DNA of 64,000 nt from Saprospiraceae bacterium (GCA_041392805.1 JAWKLJ010000001.1:682001-746000); one strand, 5' to 3'; shown: positions 16,420-26,591, counted from the stretch's first letter. Notes: a model not told the origin generated them from the letters alone. Numbers and translations are program-made.

Positions 16420-18237
16420 CTACCGATATTTCTCCCGCAATCTGTCCAGCGCCCAAGTTAAACGGTTAGCGGCTGTTATACGAGCCTGATCCAACTTTTC
16501 CTGCTTTCGATCATAGGTAAAAATGCCATTCATTTCGTTTTCCACATCTGTCCACTGGGTGTACACCGCTGCACTCAGGCCTTCTTCCTGGAATTTTAAA
16601 ATCATATTGATAAAACGTTCATACTCCAGGGTAGCCGCTTCTTTACCTTCGTAATTGAAGTGCACCCACGGGCCATCTGTGTCCCAAACATGGTCTTCGA
16701 GCAGATAACCAATAGCACCATATTCGCCATTAACAATAGCCCTTTTGGTATTGCCAAAGGGCGTGGAGGGCGGGCGGTAGCTGTGGTTATCTTTGATGTG
16801 TCCGACGACATAATCTACATCGGGTTTGCCTGCATCAATTCCGCTATTACCGGTCACCAACCGCGAAGGATCCAGGGCCATGACCATCTCTGTTAGTCGT
16901 TCGACATCATAGGCGCCCCAATGTTCGTTAAAAACCACCCAGTTGATGATTGAGGGGTGATTCCAATGGGTTTTTAAAAGCTGCTGCAATTCCGTTTCAA
17001 AGATGGTTTTTTCGGCTTCGGTTCGTTTGCTGAACGTGGAAGGCATATCTTGCCAGACCAAGATACCCATTTTATCACACCAATAATACCAGCGTTGGGG
17101 TTCCACTTTGATGTGTTTGCGGATCATATTGAACCCAAAGGCTTTGGCCTGTTCGATATCCCATTTGAGCGCTTCGTCGGTGGGAGCGGTGTAGAGGCCA
17201 TCGGGCCAATAACCCTGGTCGAGGGGCCCCATTTGGAAAACAAAGGTGTCATTGAGCAGGATGCGCTGGATACCTTGGTAGGGGTTTATCGCTATTTTTC
17301 GCATTCCCACATAGCTAGTGACCACATCCTCTACCAACAAACTATCTTTCATCCGAATTTCTACATCGTATAAAAAGGGATCATTTGGCGACCATAATTT
17401 GGGGTTAGGGAGATGGAGGTGAATGGGGGTGTTAAAGCCACCAGTAGTCATGGCTACCTGTTTAGACCCTTCTTTTACCAATATTTCCACCTTTCTTTTT
17501 GCAAGCTTTTGGGTGGAAGCATTAATCGTAAAAACAATTGCTTCATTATCAACATCGGGTACCATTTTAATATCCGTCAGGTAAACCTGAGGGACGGCTT
17601 CTAACCAGACGGTTTGCCAGATGCCGGAGCTGGGGGCATAAGCATAACGTTGAGGGTCGGCAAAGCGACTATTGTTTTGTTTGCCAACCGTGATTCCTTC
17701 GCTATTGCCGGGATCGTAAACGGCGACGATAATTTCTTGCGCGACTTGCTTTTCAAGGTAAGGCGTAATATCAAAAGAGAAGGCATCATAAGCACCTTGG
17801 TGCGTGCCTGCACACCGTCCATTGACGTACACCACTGCTTCCCAATCGACTGCCCCGAAGTGTAACAGCACCCTTTGATTATCCCAGTTTTCGGGAAGGG
17901 TAAAGGTTCGCCGGTACCAGGCCCGATAGGTATCTAATTGTCGCCGGATGCCTGACAAAGCAGATTCCCAGGGAAAGGGCACCAGTATCTTTTCCTGCAG
18001 TTGGGTATTAAAAGGTACTTTATCCGATAGTTTGGCTTCCTGGAATTGCCATAGTCCATTGAGGTTTTTCCATTCCGGGCGGACCATCATGGGACGGGGG
18101 TATTCTGGCAGGACGTTTTCCGGGTTGACCTTGGAGGCCCAGGGAGTGGCCAGGGGCACGTCGGCCATTTGCCAGTTTTGGGCACCTAAGGTGAGGGAAA
18201 GGTAGCATAGGCCGGCGGTAACAATTGCTTTGATCAC
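16420..18237 (-). CDS. Secreted GH2 glycosidase (beta-galactosidase/glucuronidase-like)
   Basis: A 605-residue protein that begins with GTG at 18237 in a GTGA overlap with the upstream sulfatase, and carries a signal peptide (AIVTAGLCYLSLTLGAQ). The three GH2 domains are visible: sugar-binding N-domain (WYRRTFTLPENWDNQRVLLHFGAVDWEAVVYVNG), immunoglobulin-like middle domain, and TIM barrel from about residue 340 (FGFNMIRKHIKVEPQRWYYWCDKMGILVWQDMP). The acid/base is in WVVFNEHWG (~438) and the nucleophile in VNGEYGAIG (~504). It removes a beta-linked terminal sugar, likely galactose or glucuronic acid. It is shorter than LacZ, as usual for PUL GH2 enzymes. Confidence 0.85.
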   Translation of the reverse strand: MIKAIVTAGLCYLSLTLGAQNWQMADVPLATPWASKVNPENVLPEYPRPMMVRPEWKNLNGLWQFQEAKLSDKVPFNTQLQEKILVPFPWESALSGIRRQLDTYRAWYRRTFTLPENWDNQRVLLHFGAVDWEAVVYVNGRCAGTHQGAYDAFSFDITPYLEKQVAQEIIVAVYDPGNSEGITVGKQNNSRFADPQRYAYAPSSGIWQTVWLEAVPQVYLTDIKMVPDVDNEAIVFTINASTQKLAKRKVEILVKEGSKQVAMTTGGFNTPIHLHLPNPKLWSPNDPFLYDVEIRMKDSLLVEDVVTSYVGMRKIAINPYQGIQRILLNDTFVFQMGPLDQGYWPDGLYTAPTDEALKWDIEQAKAFGFNMIRKHIKVEPQRWYYWCDKMGILVWQDMPSTFSKRTEAEKTIFETELQQLLKTHWNHPSIINWVVFNEHWGAYDVERLTEMVMALDPSRLVTGNSGIDAGKPDVDYVVGHIKDNHSYRPPSTPFGNTKRAIVNGEYGAIGYLLEDHVWDTDGPWVHFNYEGKEAATLEYERFINMILKFQEEGLSAAVYTQWTDVENEMNGIFTYDRKQEKLDQARITAANRLTWALDRLREKYR

Positions 18238-19658
18238 TTTTTTACTGTTTTTGTTTTTTTCAATAAGTCGTCCAACTGCTTTTCCAAGGCGTCCTTTATT
18301 TGTTTATATTCGGACATACCCGCTAAGTTGGTCCATTCATTGGGGTCATTTTGGTGGTCATACAATTCCTCTCCGCCATCTTCATAACGAAGGTAACGCC
18401 AGCGTTCGTTGCGCAAGCTATTTCGGTCTTTTCCCATTTGGGTGAGTGCAGGATGAAGCCATTCGGTAGTTGGGTTTTTCAGTAGTGGGACGATGCTATT
18501 ACCCTCGTTTTTTTCATTGGGTGGCAAGCCACACAGGTCGATTAGGGTTGGGTAGAGGTCCAAAAGGCTAACGGTTCGTCCGCTGCGACTGCCAGCAGGG
18601 GTCATACCTGGCACTTTGATGAGTAAGGAGGTGCGAATGGCCCTATCCCAGAGTGTGAATTTCTTATAGCGCAATTTTTCGCCCAGGTGCCAGCCGTGGT
18701 CTCCCCAAAGGACGACAATCGTATTATCCCGGTATTTACTTTTATCTAGTGCATCCAGCAAATGGCCAATGCAGGCATCGGCATAGTTGATACTGGCTAG
18801 ATAAGCCTGGAGCGCCTCCTTTTCTTTGCCATATTTTTTGATGGTCAGGTATTCCTTGGTTGGCATAGGTTTTTTTTCAGCCACATCGTTCAAATCGTCT
18901 TCCTTTACCAACGGAAGTTGAAGTAAATCGGGATTAAATTTATCAAAAAAAGCTTGAGGCACATGCCATTTTAAATGGGGTCGAAAGAGGCCACAGGCCA
19001 AGAAAAAGGGCTTTTCATGCTTGTCAGCCAATTGCTTCGCCGCCCAATCTGCCGTTAGAAAATCTTGCGTTTCTTCAAAAGGAAGGTCGGTTGGTCCCCA
19101 ATCCATATTTTCGGGCATTTCGCCTACGGGAATGCCATTTGCCATTTTGCCTGGTTCCTTTTTTACGTTCCCATATCCACCTGCTGTTTTTGACCAAACA
19201 TCCCAGGTATGTTGACCGGTGGCAGGAGTATGATAAATTTTTCCTCTAGCCATGGTCTGATAGCCATATTTGGAAAAATATTGGGGCAGCATTAAGGACT
19301 GTTGAATGAGCGGATAAGAAAAAACATCGTCTTCATTGTGGTAAATACCAGTCGTAGCGCAACGATACCCCGACATGATAGCAGCGCGGGAGGGATTGCA
19401 GACGGGTGCTGCGCAATAGGCTTTTTCAAAGGCCATCCCTTGTGCTGCCAGCTTGTCCATATTGGGCGTCAGGGTTTGTGGATACTGGCCGAGGAAGCCC
19501 GTCCAGTCATTGAGGTCATCTACGGCGATAAAGAGAATATTATACTGCTGTTGGGGTGTAGCCGTTGTTTCCATGCCGTTTTTGATCGCACAGGAGCATG
19601 CGATGGCTACGAATGGAAATAATAGCCAAAGGTTTATTTTTTGATACACACTAGTCAT
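18234..19658 (-). CDS. S1-family sulfatase, iduronate-2-sulfatase-like
   Basis: A 474-residue exported protein (hydrophobic stretch NLWLLFPFVAIACSCA; a lipoprotein Cys is possible but the lipobox is weak). NILFIAVDDLNDW gives the metal-binding Asp pair, CNPSRAAIMSG near residue 86 is the formylglycine motif, ARGKIYH and LWGDHGWHLGEK are the further active-site blocks. It is similar in layout to the sulfatase at 14897-16354 and may be an old duplicate acting on a different sulfate position. It overlaps the GH2 start by four bases, so the two are coupled and probably act in sequence on the same sugar. Confidence 0.87.
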   Translation of the reverse strand: MTSVYQKINLWLLFPFVAIACSCAIKNGMETTATPQQQYNILFIAVDDLNDWTGFLGQYPQTLTPNMDKLAAQGMAFEKAYCAAPVCNPSRAAIMSGYRCATTGIYHNEDDVFSYPLIQQSLMLPQYFSKYGYQTMARGKIYHTPATGQHTWDVWSKTAGGYGNVKKEPGKMANGIPVGEMPENMDWGPTDLPFEETQDFLTADWAAKQLADKHEKPFFLACGLFRPHLKWHVPQAFFDKFNPDLLQLPLVKEDDLNDVAEKKPMPTKEYLTIKKYGKEKEALQAYLASINYADACIGHLLDALDKSKYRDNTIVVLWGDHGWHLGEKLRYKKFTLWDRAIRTSLLIKVPGMTPAGSRSGRTVSLLDLYPTLIDLCGLPPNEKNEGNSIVPLLKNPTTEWLHPALTQMGKDRNSLRNERWRYLRYEDGGEELYDHQNDPNEWTNLAGMSEYKQIKDALEKQLDDLLKKTKTVKK

Positions 19659-19743
19659 TTTTTTTTGAAAGACAAGATGAGAAAAAAGCAGTTGATGGTA
19701 TTGCTCTGATGTACGGAGTTTTAGTTTAGACAGGTTTTCTGCC

Positions 19744-21150
19744 CTACTGACTCAATTTATGGACGACCTCGGTCAATGAACTTTCCGTTCCTACATTACC
19801 TGGAAAAATAATCTGTGCCATACCAGGAAACTTGGTTTCAGTCCCCAATTTCCAAACGGGCACTCCTTTAAGGATTTGTCCTTGTACGATGGCCCTTTTA
19901 ACCCCTAGGCCCTTGGTGGCCACATCGCTAGACGTAATGCCGCCTTTGGTTAGAATATAGGTTGGACGTACCATTAAATTAAGGATGATATTTACGACAA
20001 ACTGAGAGAGCTGTGAACCGATGGATTGGGCTTCTTTGGCAGTATAGGCGCTAACAAAACTACGGCTAGTATACACAACGACCGTTTTTCCCGCCTGCAT
20101 GGCCTGGTTGATTTGAAGCACAAAGCTTGGCCACCACTTATCTGATTTTTCAAGTTGCAGAACCTGGCGAACATCTATTTCCAGTCTTTCCAAATGCGGT
20201 TTATGTGCCAGTAAATGGTTCAATTGTAGGGAAGTAGCAGGAACATAAGACCCCACGATGATCAGCCCTCCATTTTCGCCAGGTGTGACAACCTCCACTC
20301 CTTTTAACAAGGCTTTATCCCCTATGCCGCCGAGGGCTGCAACAAAAGAAGCCGCTGTTCTTAAGATGGGTTGGATATTGGATTTTAACAAAGCCAGTGA
20401 AAAGAAACGCAGGTCCGCATAATCTGCTGCATTTACAATACAAGTTGTCCCCACTTCTAGTTGATTCAATTTAGCAACCAGGCTTTCGAGGGTACCGGTA
20501 CGGAGTTCATCAATGGAATAAGCAATGACTTCGGAAGCAGGAACAGCCCCTTTTGTTTTTTCGGCTATCCAATTCCTTAAGTCAGAAAAATGATAACCAA
20601 ATTCTTTATCTCGGGCATAAGGGGTTTGGGCTGCTGGAATCATTTGCCCATTTTGCTGTACATAATGGATGTTATTGATGGTATATCTACCTCCTTCAAA
20701 AAAAGCAGGAATAATAAAGTGGATACCATTTTGCAAGCCCAGGCCTAATTCCAGTGTTTCTACCTCTCCCGGATAATGTCCCCTTAAAGTACTATCACTT
20801 CTACTGATTACCCAATATCGAATATTTGCCACCTTTGCCGCTTCCTGGATATTTTGGCCTATGTCATATGCCAACCCTTCTGCTTCTCCCGCATCCAGGC
20901 TTCTGGAGTTTGTCAGGATATAAAATAAGGGGGTTCCTTTTTGAAATTCTTTTAAAAGGGTCCCTTTAGACCAATCCGTTAACACCGGAATATGATGGAC
21001 CGTCTGGGTGCCGGTAGGGTCATCGTCTAATACAATAATGGCGTCTAGCTTGGCAGCCTTGGCTGCTTGAATGGCCTCAACCAGGTCTATATTTCTAGGT
21101 ATGGGCAGGCGGGAGAGTAATGCGGAAGTGTTTTGAATTTCGGTCCTCAT
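19744..21150 (-). CDS. Four-carbon acid sugar kinase family protein (DUF1537 / OtnK-like)
   Basis: A 468-residue cytoplasmic protein with the two-domain DUF1537 layout: N-domain with IIVLDDDPTGTQTVHH, TNSRSLDAGEA and WVISRSDSTLRGHYPGE (substrate site), and C-domain with LIIVGSYVPATS, VVYTSRSF and TKGGITSSDVATKGL plus GNVG near the end (nucleotide site). Family members phosphorylate D-erythronate, threonate and similar acid sugars at the expense of ATP. It is the only clearly cytoplasmic catabolic enzyme in the PUL, which suggests that breakdown of the glycan, or of an acidic sugar in it, yields a four-carbon acid or a related keto-acid. The substrate here is not determined. Confidence 0.85.
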   Translation of the reverse strand: MRTEIQNTSALLSRLPIPRNIDLVEAIQAAKAAKLDAIIVLDDDPTGTQTVHHIPVLTDWSKGTLLKEFQKGTPLFYILTNSRSLDAGEAEGLAYDIGQNIQEAAKVANIRYWVISRSDSTLRGHYPGEVETLELGLGLQNGIHFIIPAFFEGGRYTINNIHYVQQNGQMIPAAQTPYARDKEFGYHFSDLRNWIAEKTKGAVPASEVIAYSIDELRTGTLESLVAKLNQLEVGTTCIVNAADYADLRFFSLALLKSNIQPILRTAASFVAALGGIGDKALLKGVEVVTPGENGGLIIVGSYVPATSLQLNHLLAHKPHLERLEIDVRQVLQLEKSDKWWPSFVLQINQAMQAGKTVVVYTSRSFVSAYTAKEAQSIGSQLSQFVVNIILNLMVRPTYILTKGGITSSDVATKGLGVKRAIVQGQILKGVPVWKLGTETKFPGMAQIIFPGNVGTESSLTEVVHKLSQ

Positions 21151-21299
21151 ATTGTAATATTTTCCGGCAAAACAGAAGTTTAAGTGGCAATCTAAAAAGC
21201 AGTCCGCCGATGGACTTATTTATATTCTCTGGAATCATTCATGCTTTGCTGGAAGGCTTGCATTCTCTTTTCAAGTCGTTTAAAACCATATGGCCGGCC

Positions 21300-23114
21300 T
21301 TATTTTTTAATTAAAATAACCCAATCTTTTTCCACATCGGATGGTGGATTCCCTAAACTTAAACCGCCTTTTCCTAGCAGCCTTCGAGGTTGTCCAACAA
21401 ATTGTCCATTTCTTGGATTGTACCAGGAGATCAAAAAATCACCTTCCGCTTTTGGAATGATGGTGGCAGTCTTTTTTCCCATCTTTTGATACACCACATA
21501 CACTTCATTTTCCTTTGCAAGGACATAATCACTTTCGTTTTCGGTTAATTTATCCATGGGTTCCATTTCCCAAAAAGGGATATCATTTTTGGTAAAAAAA
21601 TCTAAGGCATAACGGCTTTGCTCCCACATTTTATCCCTACTTCGCCAATCTTGACAGGTTAAATCAGAGTGTTCATTTTCGTAGCCGAAATACCATTCTA
21701 GTCCCCATGCACCCGCCATCAATGCGCCCCAGAGGGCATTTTGGCGAGCATTGTCGTGATTAGGATTGATATTATCAGGTACAACCGCATAGCGATGATC
21801 GCCGGGTTCATCTACCGCATTAGCCCAATTTTTTTTCGCGGCTTTTGCAAGGTTCCGCCACATTAAAACTGCCCCATGAACATTCGCAAAGTCTTCCCGA
21901 TTAGTTTGAATTGAAAGTCCAGTATATTTAGATTCAGGTCCAAGAAGATCGTAGAATGCTTGTCCATTATGGATGACAATATGATGTTGATAAGGGTCGT
22001 TTTGATAAAAATATTCGGCACAAGCCAACCTTTGGGTGGTTGTTTGCCAAGGTGTCGGATGATCCTCCAGCCATTTACCGTTTTCTTCACCAATGTTCCA
22101 ATTAAGCGCCAGGTGATGCCCAAAACGGGAGATCAATTCTCGGTAATATAATTTACGCTGTGGTCCAAGGTCTCCATTATCTAATAAACCCTGGTTCTCA
22201 ACTTCGGAAGTTTTAAAATGCAAAAACATCCCAAGTTTATCCGCATGTTCAAATAATATTTCCCATTGGTCAAGTTTGGAAACATCCATGCGGTCATACA
22301 CTTCATATGTGGTATAAGGAAAAACATTTTGATCATCTCCGGCAATATTTAACGTCAAAAAAGAAAAAGCATTCATCCCCTTTGAAGCAAGGTAATTAAT
22401 GGCTCCAATCAATCCTTTACCTTTACCGCCTTGCCAACTCGGGTCGCCAGGTTTCCAATCATGAAGGTGTGGTTCCCAGTTTTTTACAAAATCATCCTTA
22501 TGCCCATCTGTTTTAAAATCACCATCAAAATCAGTATAAGCCAATAGGTTTTCGGGAGCATCTGCACCTGCTTTCAGGAAAAATTCGCCTGTTTCAGCAA
22601 ATTGCAAATAGGGCTTATCAACGAATTGCAAACGTCCCTTCCCGCGTAAATCCTGGCCGGTTTTATCCGTTTTTGTAATGGTAAAACGGCCTCGTTCGCC
22701 ATCCATAAAGGCAGCGCTTTCGCCAGCTAAAGGGTGATCTGCTACGGCTACATTTGTCCCTTTTCTAAAAGAGACCTCATATTCCCATTCCCCTATTTCA
22801 TCAGGGGTAAAATGAACGCGCCATTTATTGCCTTTGGTAGCAGATGTTTCTCCTGCATTACCATCCGCGGCAAAATGACCTGGCACCACATAGCTTTTGT
22901 TGGCATGACGAAAAGTAACATTCAGTCGGTTGTTTAAAAAAACATTATAACTATGGTCTTCCGCAGCCTCTGGTCCTGTAAAAGTCAAGGTTACTTTGTG
23001 CCACTTTTTGAGTTCACCGGTAATTTCAACTGGTAAAAGGGGGAGGGCTTCCTGTGCTTTGGCTGAAAGCAACATGAATAATAAAACAAAGCTTAGGATA
23101 GGATTTTTTTTCAT
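21300..23114 (-). CDS. Secreted DUF5060-domain glycoside hydrolase
   Basis: A 604-residue protein with signal peptide (MKKNPILSFVLLFMLLSAKA). Residues ~25-145 are the beta-sandwich DUF5060 domain (GELKKWHKVTLTFTGPEAAE, WRVHFTPDEIGEWEYEVSF); residues ~165-520 are a TIM-barrel glycosidase-like domain with candidate catalytic Glu residues in NWNIGEENGKW and NAVDEPGDHR; the C-terminal ~80 residues form a small beta domain of the collagen-binding-like type (ISWYNPRNGQFVG). Proteins of this type recur in algal-glycan PULs. The exact linkage cut is unknown. It lies downstream of the glycan-binding lipoprotein, with a hairpin between. Confidence 0.75.
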   Translation of the reverse strand: MKKNPILSFVLLFMLLSAKAQEALPLLPVEITGELKKWHKVTLTFTGPEAAEDHSYNVFLNNRLNVTFRHANKSYVVPGHFAADGNAGETSATKGNKWRVHFTPDEIGEWEYEVSFRKGTNVAVADHPLAGESAAFMDGERGRFTITKTDKTGQDLRGKGRLQFVDKPYLQFAETGEFFLKAGADAPENLLAYTDFDGDFKTDGHKDDFVKNWEPHLHDWKPGDPSWQGGKGKGLIGAINYLASKGMNAFSFLTLNIAGDDQNVFPYTTYEVYDRMDVSKLDQWEILFEHADKLGMFLHFKTSEVENQGLLDNGDLGPQRKLYYRELISRFGHHLALNWNIGEENGKWLEDHPTPWQTTTQRLACAEYFYQNDPYQHHIVIHNGQAFYDLLGPESKYTGLSIQTNREDFANVHGAVLMWRNLAKAAKKNWANAVDEPGDHRYAVVPDNINPNHDNARQNALWGALMAGAWGLEWYFGYENEHSDLTCQDWRSRDKMWEQSRYALDFFTKNDIPFWEMEPMDKLTENESDYVLAKENEVYVVYQKMGKKTATIIPKAEGDFLISWYNPRNGQFVGQPRRLLGKGGLSLGNPPSDVEKDWVILIKK

Positions 23115-23275
23115 AAGTAGGGCTTAGATGTTATTATAGTATCCGTAAAATATAATAAAAAGTCAAATTGCGGTAACTTAGCCTATGTTTAGACGTAGAG
23201 ATATTGGAGATTTACAAGGTAATACACCCCATTTCTCCAATACCTCCACGACTCACTCCAAAGCAGTTGCAAGTA

Positions 23276-23297
23276 GGTAGAAAAGCTGTTTTCTACC
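23276..23297 (-). terminator. Hairpin downstream of the surface glycan-binding gene
   Basis: GGTAGAAAA and TTTTCTACC form a perfect 9-bp stem with a four-base loop, 12 bases past the lipoprotein's stop codon and inside the 194-base gap before the DUF5060 gene. There is no clear U run after it on the minus strand, so it is more likely an mRNA end or attenuator than a full terminator. The rest of the gap has a looser TATTGGAGA/TCTCCAATA pair. Confidence 0.4.
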
Positions 23298-23308
23298 AAA
23301 CCCAAAAC

Positions 23309-24469
23309 TTACTCTGTAACCGTTATGGTAACCGTTTTAAACGTCCGTTTAATATCGTATTCTTCAGCTAAAATTTCATCTGGTCTATCGGTTCGATAGC
23401 CATCTCCTGAATATTTTTTTCGGCCTACAAAACTCGAAACAAGTGTTGCCGTATAGGTACCGGGCTGGTTATAGGTGTACTCAAAACTTTGTACGGTCCC
23501 ATTATAAACAAAGGGGATGGTCACCCCACGGCTAAAGGCTTTAATCATATTATCTGCTGAGCCTATCCGCATTTCCTGAATATAGACATTGCCAATATAA
23601 GCCAATAAGTTGCCATCATCATCCGCTACATTGGGGTCATCTGCGTTAAAGGTGAGCCTCAATTCCTCTATGCCCATAGCTGGGTTAGCCGCTGGAAAGT
23701 CTTTTTGGAAATTATTAATTAACCCATCCAAATTAAAATTGAGGTTATCCAATAGCTCTCTCACCGGTATGGTAAAATAGGTCATTGCAGATACCTGTCC
23801 ATCGATTACCACTTGAATACCAAACTTAACCGAAAGCCCATTTTGCTGATTGAAGTTGGCATCAAAGCCATCGGGGAAAGCAGCAAATGGCGCAAAAGTG
23901 TTATTGGCGGTTCGGTTGATCGCACCCAGGTTTCCAAGGGCATTGTTGTTTAAATCCAACATCGTTGGAATCACCGCATTATTGGGTTTAAAAGAAAGGG
24001 TCTGAGGGGCACCTGAGTTCAACTTGAGCTGAATATAACGCGAGTTGGTGACGTTGGAAAAATCCCAGGGTACCAGTGTGCCGTCATAGAGGCTCATCCC
24101 GTCTCCACTAAAGCTGTAATCGGGGGGGATAGCCGACAACTTAGGCACCACGACGATGAATTCCTGCAAACCTGCTATTCTTTCTGCATAAAGGTCCGTG
24201 CTCAATTCTTCCTCGGTATGGCCGGCTAATTCGACGAGATTTATTCTACTTTTTTCAAATTCGTGGCCACTGTCACCCGTATAGATGGAAGAGGCATCTG
24301 CACCAGCTCCGATGGTAAAGGTGACCGTTTCGCCCTTCGCGACGCTTGTTTTATCTGCCCGAAATTCGACATCTACCACCAGCGCCTCGTCCTTTTTGCA
24401 AGCACTATTAAACAAGGCAAGCACAAGAAATGCAAAGATGATATTAGATTTATTTATACTATTTTTCAT
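23309..24469 (-). CDS. Surface glycan-binding lipoprotein (SusE/DUF5017-like)
   Basis: A 386-residue lipoprotein (lipobox LFNSACKKD) placed directly after susD, the usual place of the surface glycan-binding protein. Residues ~35-75 look like a PKD-type Ig domain (DVEFRADKTSVAKGETVTFTIG...SSIYTGDSGHEFEKS), as in DUF5017 proteins; the C-terminal part is beta-rich and ends in a second Ig-like strand set (YTYNQPGTYTATLVSSF). It should sit on the outer face of the outer membrane and help SusCD capture the substrate. Family assignment below this level is uncertain. Confidence 0.7.
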   Translation of the reverse strand: MKNSINKSNIIFAFLVLALFNSACKKDEALVVDVEFRADKTSVAKGETVTFTIGAGADASSIYTGDSGHEFEKSRINLVELAGHTEEELSTDLYAERIAGLQEFIVVVPKLSAIPPDYSFSGDGMSLYDGTLVPWDFSNVTNSRYIQLKLNSGAPQTLSFKPNNAVIPTMLDLNNNALGNLGAINRTANNTFAPFAAFPDGFDANFNQQNGLSVKFGIQVVIDGQVSAMTYFTIPVRELLDNLNFNLDGLINNFQKDFPAANPAMGIEELRLTFNADDPNVADDDGNLLAYIGNVYIQEMRIGSADNMIKAFSRGVTIPFVYNGTVQSFEYTYNQPGTYTATLVSSFVGRKKYSGDGYRTDRPDEILAEEYDIKRTFKTVTITVTE

Positions 24470-24500
24470 GATTGATGCTTCTAGATTAAGGTTAAAACTT

Positions 24501-26591
24501 CTAAAATCCGGGATTTTGATTTAGCTTACTGTTTCTATCAATTTCCGATTTGGGAATGGGTAAATACTCAAATTTTTTATCAAAAATTTGTAGCACTTGC
24601 TCCCCAAAAGCAGTTGTCAGCAAACTTCTTCCGGTCAAGGGGTTGACCAGGTTTTGGTATTCCCTAATACGGTCGGTTAGCATGCCATAGCGAGTTAGGT
24701 CAAACCACCTCATATTAAATTCTCCTGCCAATTCTCTCCAGCGTTCATCTAATAATTCTTTTCTGAATTCATCCTGAGACAGGGTGGCTGGAAAATCTGG
24801 AACAAAGTCTGCTGAGCCGGGAAATTCTTTAAAATTTCGAATTTCGGGTGCGGCAGGCACTTCTCGCAAGCCCCTAAAAGCGCTAATCTCTTCATAATAT
24901 TCGGTGAGGATGGCCGCCGCATCTACAGTTTTCGGCGGATTGGTTCCCAATTGCGGCAACCTGGAGAATACATCACCATAAGTTGCCTCATAAGGGCCAT
25001 CATCCAAAATGCGGCGATCTACACTTAAATCGGGATAATAGACAAAATTCCGTGCTCGGTCTCTAACCTGGTTGACAGCCTCTAATGGGCTGAGCGGACC
25101 TCCTGAAGGTTTTGTGCTGGGGCCACTTAGTTCATTGGCGGCCTCAGCATACATCAATAAAACTGCTGCATAGCGATAGATCGCTAAATCTGCATCGTAA
25201 GTACTGGTGGTGAAGTTCGACTGTGTGATAGGGTTCCGGCGATATTTCACCAGTCGGACACCAGGCAAACTATTAGGGGCATTGTCTGCCCAAATAATGG
25301 AAAAGGCAGGATTGCCATTGGCATCGGTGGTGATATCGGCAGCGGAAGGATTATTCCGAAAAGCATTTACATCATTGATGGTTTCAAACCAATATGGCCG
25401 GGTCCAAGGATAGGGCTCATTGGTACGCAAGAATATTTCACATCCTGCGCCATCGGGGCAATCCCCCGTTCCATTTTCATATTTGCCATTGCCGCTGGCA
25501 TCTATTGGCAAAAACTGCCCCTCTTCGAAGGTCCAGAATCTTCTGACGATGTCACCCGGCGAGTTCAGGTCAAACACAGAAAAGCCAAAATCATTGGCTA
25601 GTTTCCCGCCATTGGCCCCATTGGAAGTCCCCAATTCAACACTACTAGCCGCATTGTTCAGGAAGCCATTGGCGTCTCCAACCCGCATGCCGACATTATC
25701 CGCCTCATTGAATTCCAAGGTAAAAATGGCTTCATTCGCGCCGGTATTTTGTTTGTCTCGAATAAAATTATCAGGAAAATAGGTCTTCAAGGCATAATTA
25801 TTACTATTGATGACGGCACTAAACATATCCACCGCCTGCTGATAATCAGCTGATCCATTACCACTTTTGTCGCGGTATTTGTCAATCGTAGCACGAGTGA
25901 GGTACACATGGCCCAACAGGGTTTGTGCAGCCCCTTTGCTGGCCCTACCTCGATCCACCGCAGCGGCTAAGTTTTCAATGGCAATGGTTAAATCATTGAT
26001 GATAAATTCATAAAGGTTAGCTTCCTGTACCTTCATTTGGTCGCCTGGCAGGTTGGCCACTGCTGCGATATCATCGAATGTTTTGATGAATTTTTCAATC
26101 CGGGGTGCATTTCTGTAGAGCCGAACCAGGTTGAAATAGAGGAAAGCACGGATAAACCTGGCTTCGCCCTCCATTCGTTTCCATTCCGGAGCCTCCGAAG
26201 GCGAGGTGCCCGCATCGGCCAGCGCCGATACCGCTTTTTCAATCACCAAATTAGGCCGTGAGATGGCTTTGTAATGGGCTTCCCACAGGTCAAAGACTTC
26301 TCCATCATTGGCGTCATATGACATCCGGGCGATATTGCTTTGGGCCAAACTGGTGCCCGCAGGAGGGACGGCATAATCGGTAGAAAACCGACGCCAATAG
26401 ATATTGCCGGTGATGTCATCGTTTCTTAGTTCTGAATAAGCTTGCGTCAAAATAAAATTGACTTCCGAAGGCGTTGAGCCAAACCCGTCGAGCTCTATTT
26501 CTGATACTATTTCAGGGACTAAAAAGTCCTTGCAAGCTTGCGTGGATAATAATATTACAGCTAAATAAGTGAATGCTAATATTTTTTTCAT
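24501..26591 (-). CDS. susD: SusD/RagB-family outer-membrane glycan-binding lipoprotein
   Basis: A 696-residue lipoprotein (lipobox STQACKDF). The N-terminal TPR-rich SusD domain is clear (FILTQAYSELRNDDITG, ARFIRAFLYFNLVRLYRNAPRI, AAQTLLGHVYLTRATID), and the C-terminal domain ends in the characteristic LLDERWRELAGEFNMRWFDLTRYG and YLPIPKSEIDRNSKLNQNPGF. It forms the lid on the SusC transporter and binds the oligosaccharide. It is longer than the usual ~500-600 residues because of loops in the middle. It follows susC after a 161-base gap that contains a long inverted repeat. Confidence 0.93.
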   Translation of the reverse strand: MKKILAFTYLAVILLSTQACKDFLVPEIVSEIELDGFGSTPSEVNFILTQAYSELRNDDITGNIYWRRFSTDYAVPPAGTSLAQSNIARMSYDANDGEVFDLWEAHYKAISRPNLVIEKAVSALADAGTSPSEAPEWKRMEGEARFIRAFLYFNLVRLYRNAPRIEKFIKTFDDIAAVANLPGDQMKVQEANLYEFIINDLTIAIENLAAAVDRGRASKGAAQTLLGHVYLTRATIDKYRDKSGNGSADYQQAVDMFSAVINSNNYALKTYFPDNFIRDKQNTGANEAIFTLEFNEADNVGMRVGDANGFLNNAASSVELGTSNGANGGKLANDFGFSVFDLNSPGDIVRRFWTFEEGQFLPIDASGNGKYENGTGDCPDGAGCEIFLRTNEPYPWTRPYWFETINDVNAFRNNPSAADITTDANGNPAFSIIWADNAPNSLPGVRLVKYRRNPITQSNFTTSTYDADLAIYRYAAVLLMYAEAANELSGPSTKPSGGPLSPLEAVNQVRDRARNFVYYPDLSVDRRILDDGPYEATYGDVFSRLPQLGTNPPKTVDAAAILTEYYEEISAFRGLREVPAAPEIRNFKEFPGSADFVPDFPATLSQDEFRKELLDERWRELAGEFNMRWFDLTRYGMLTDRIREYQNLVNPLTGRSLLTTAFGEQVLQIFDKKFEYLPIPKSEIDRNSKLNQNPGF

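Noticed and set aside
16355..16456. Extended start of the sulfatase at 14897
   Set aside because: It would overlap the GH2 gene and pass through hairpin F2; the lipoprotein signal begins at 16354.
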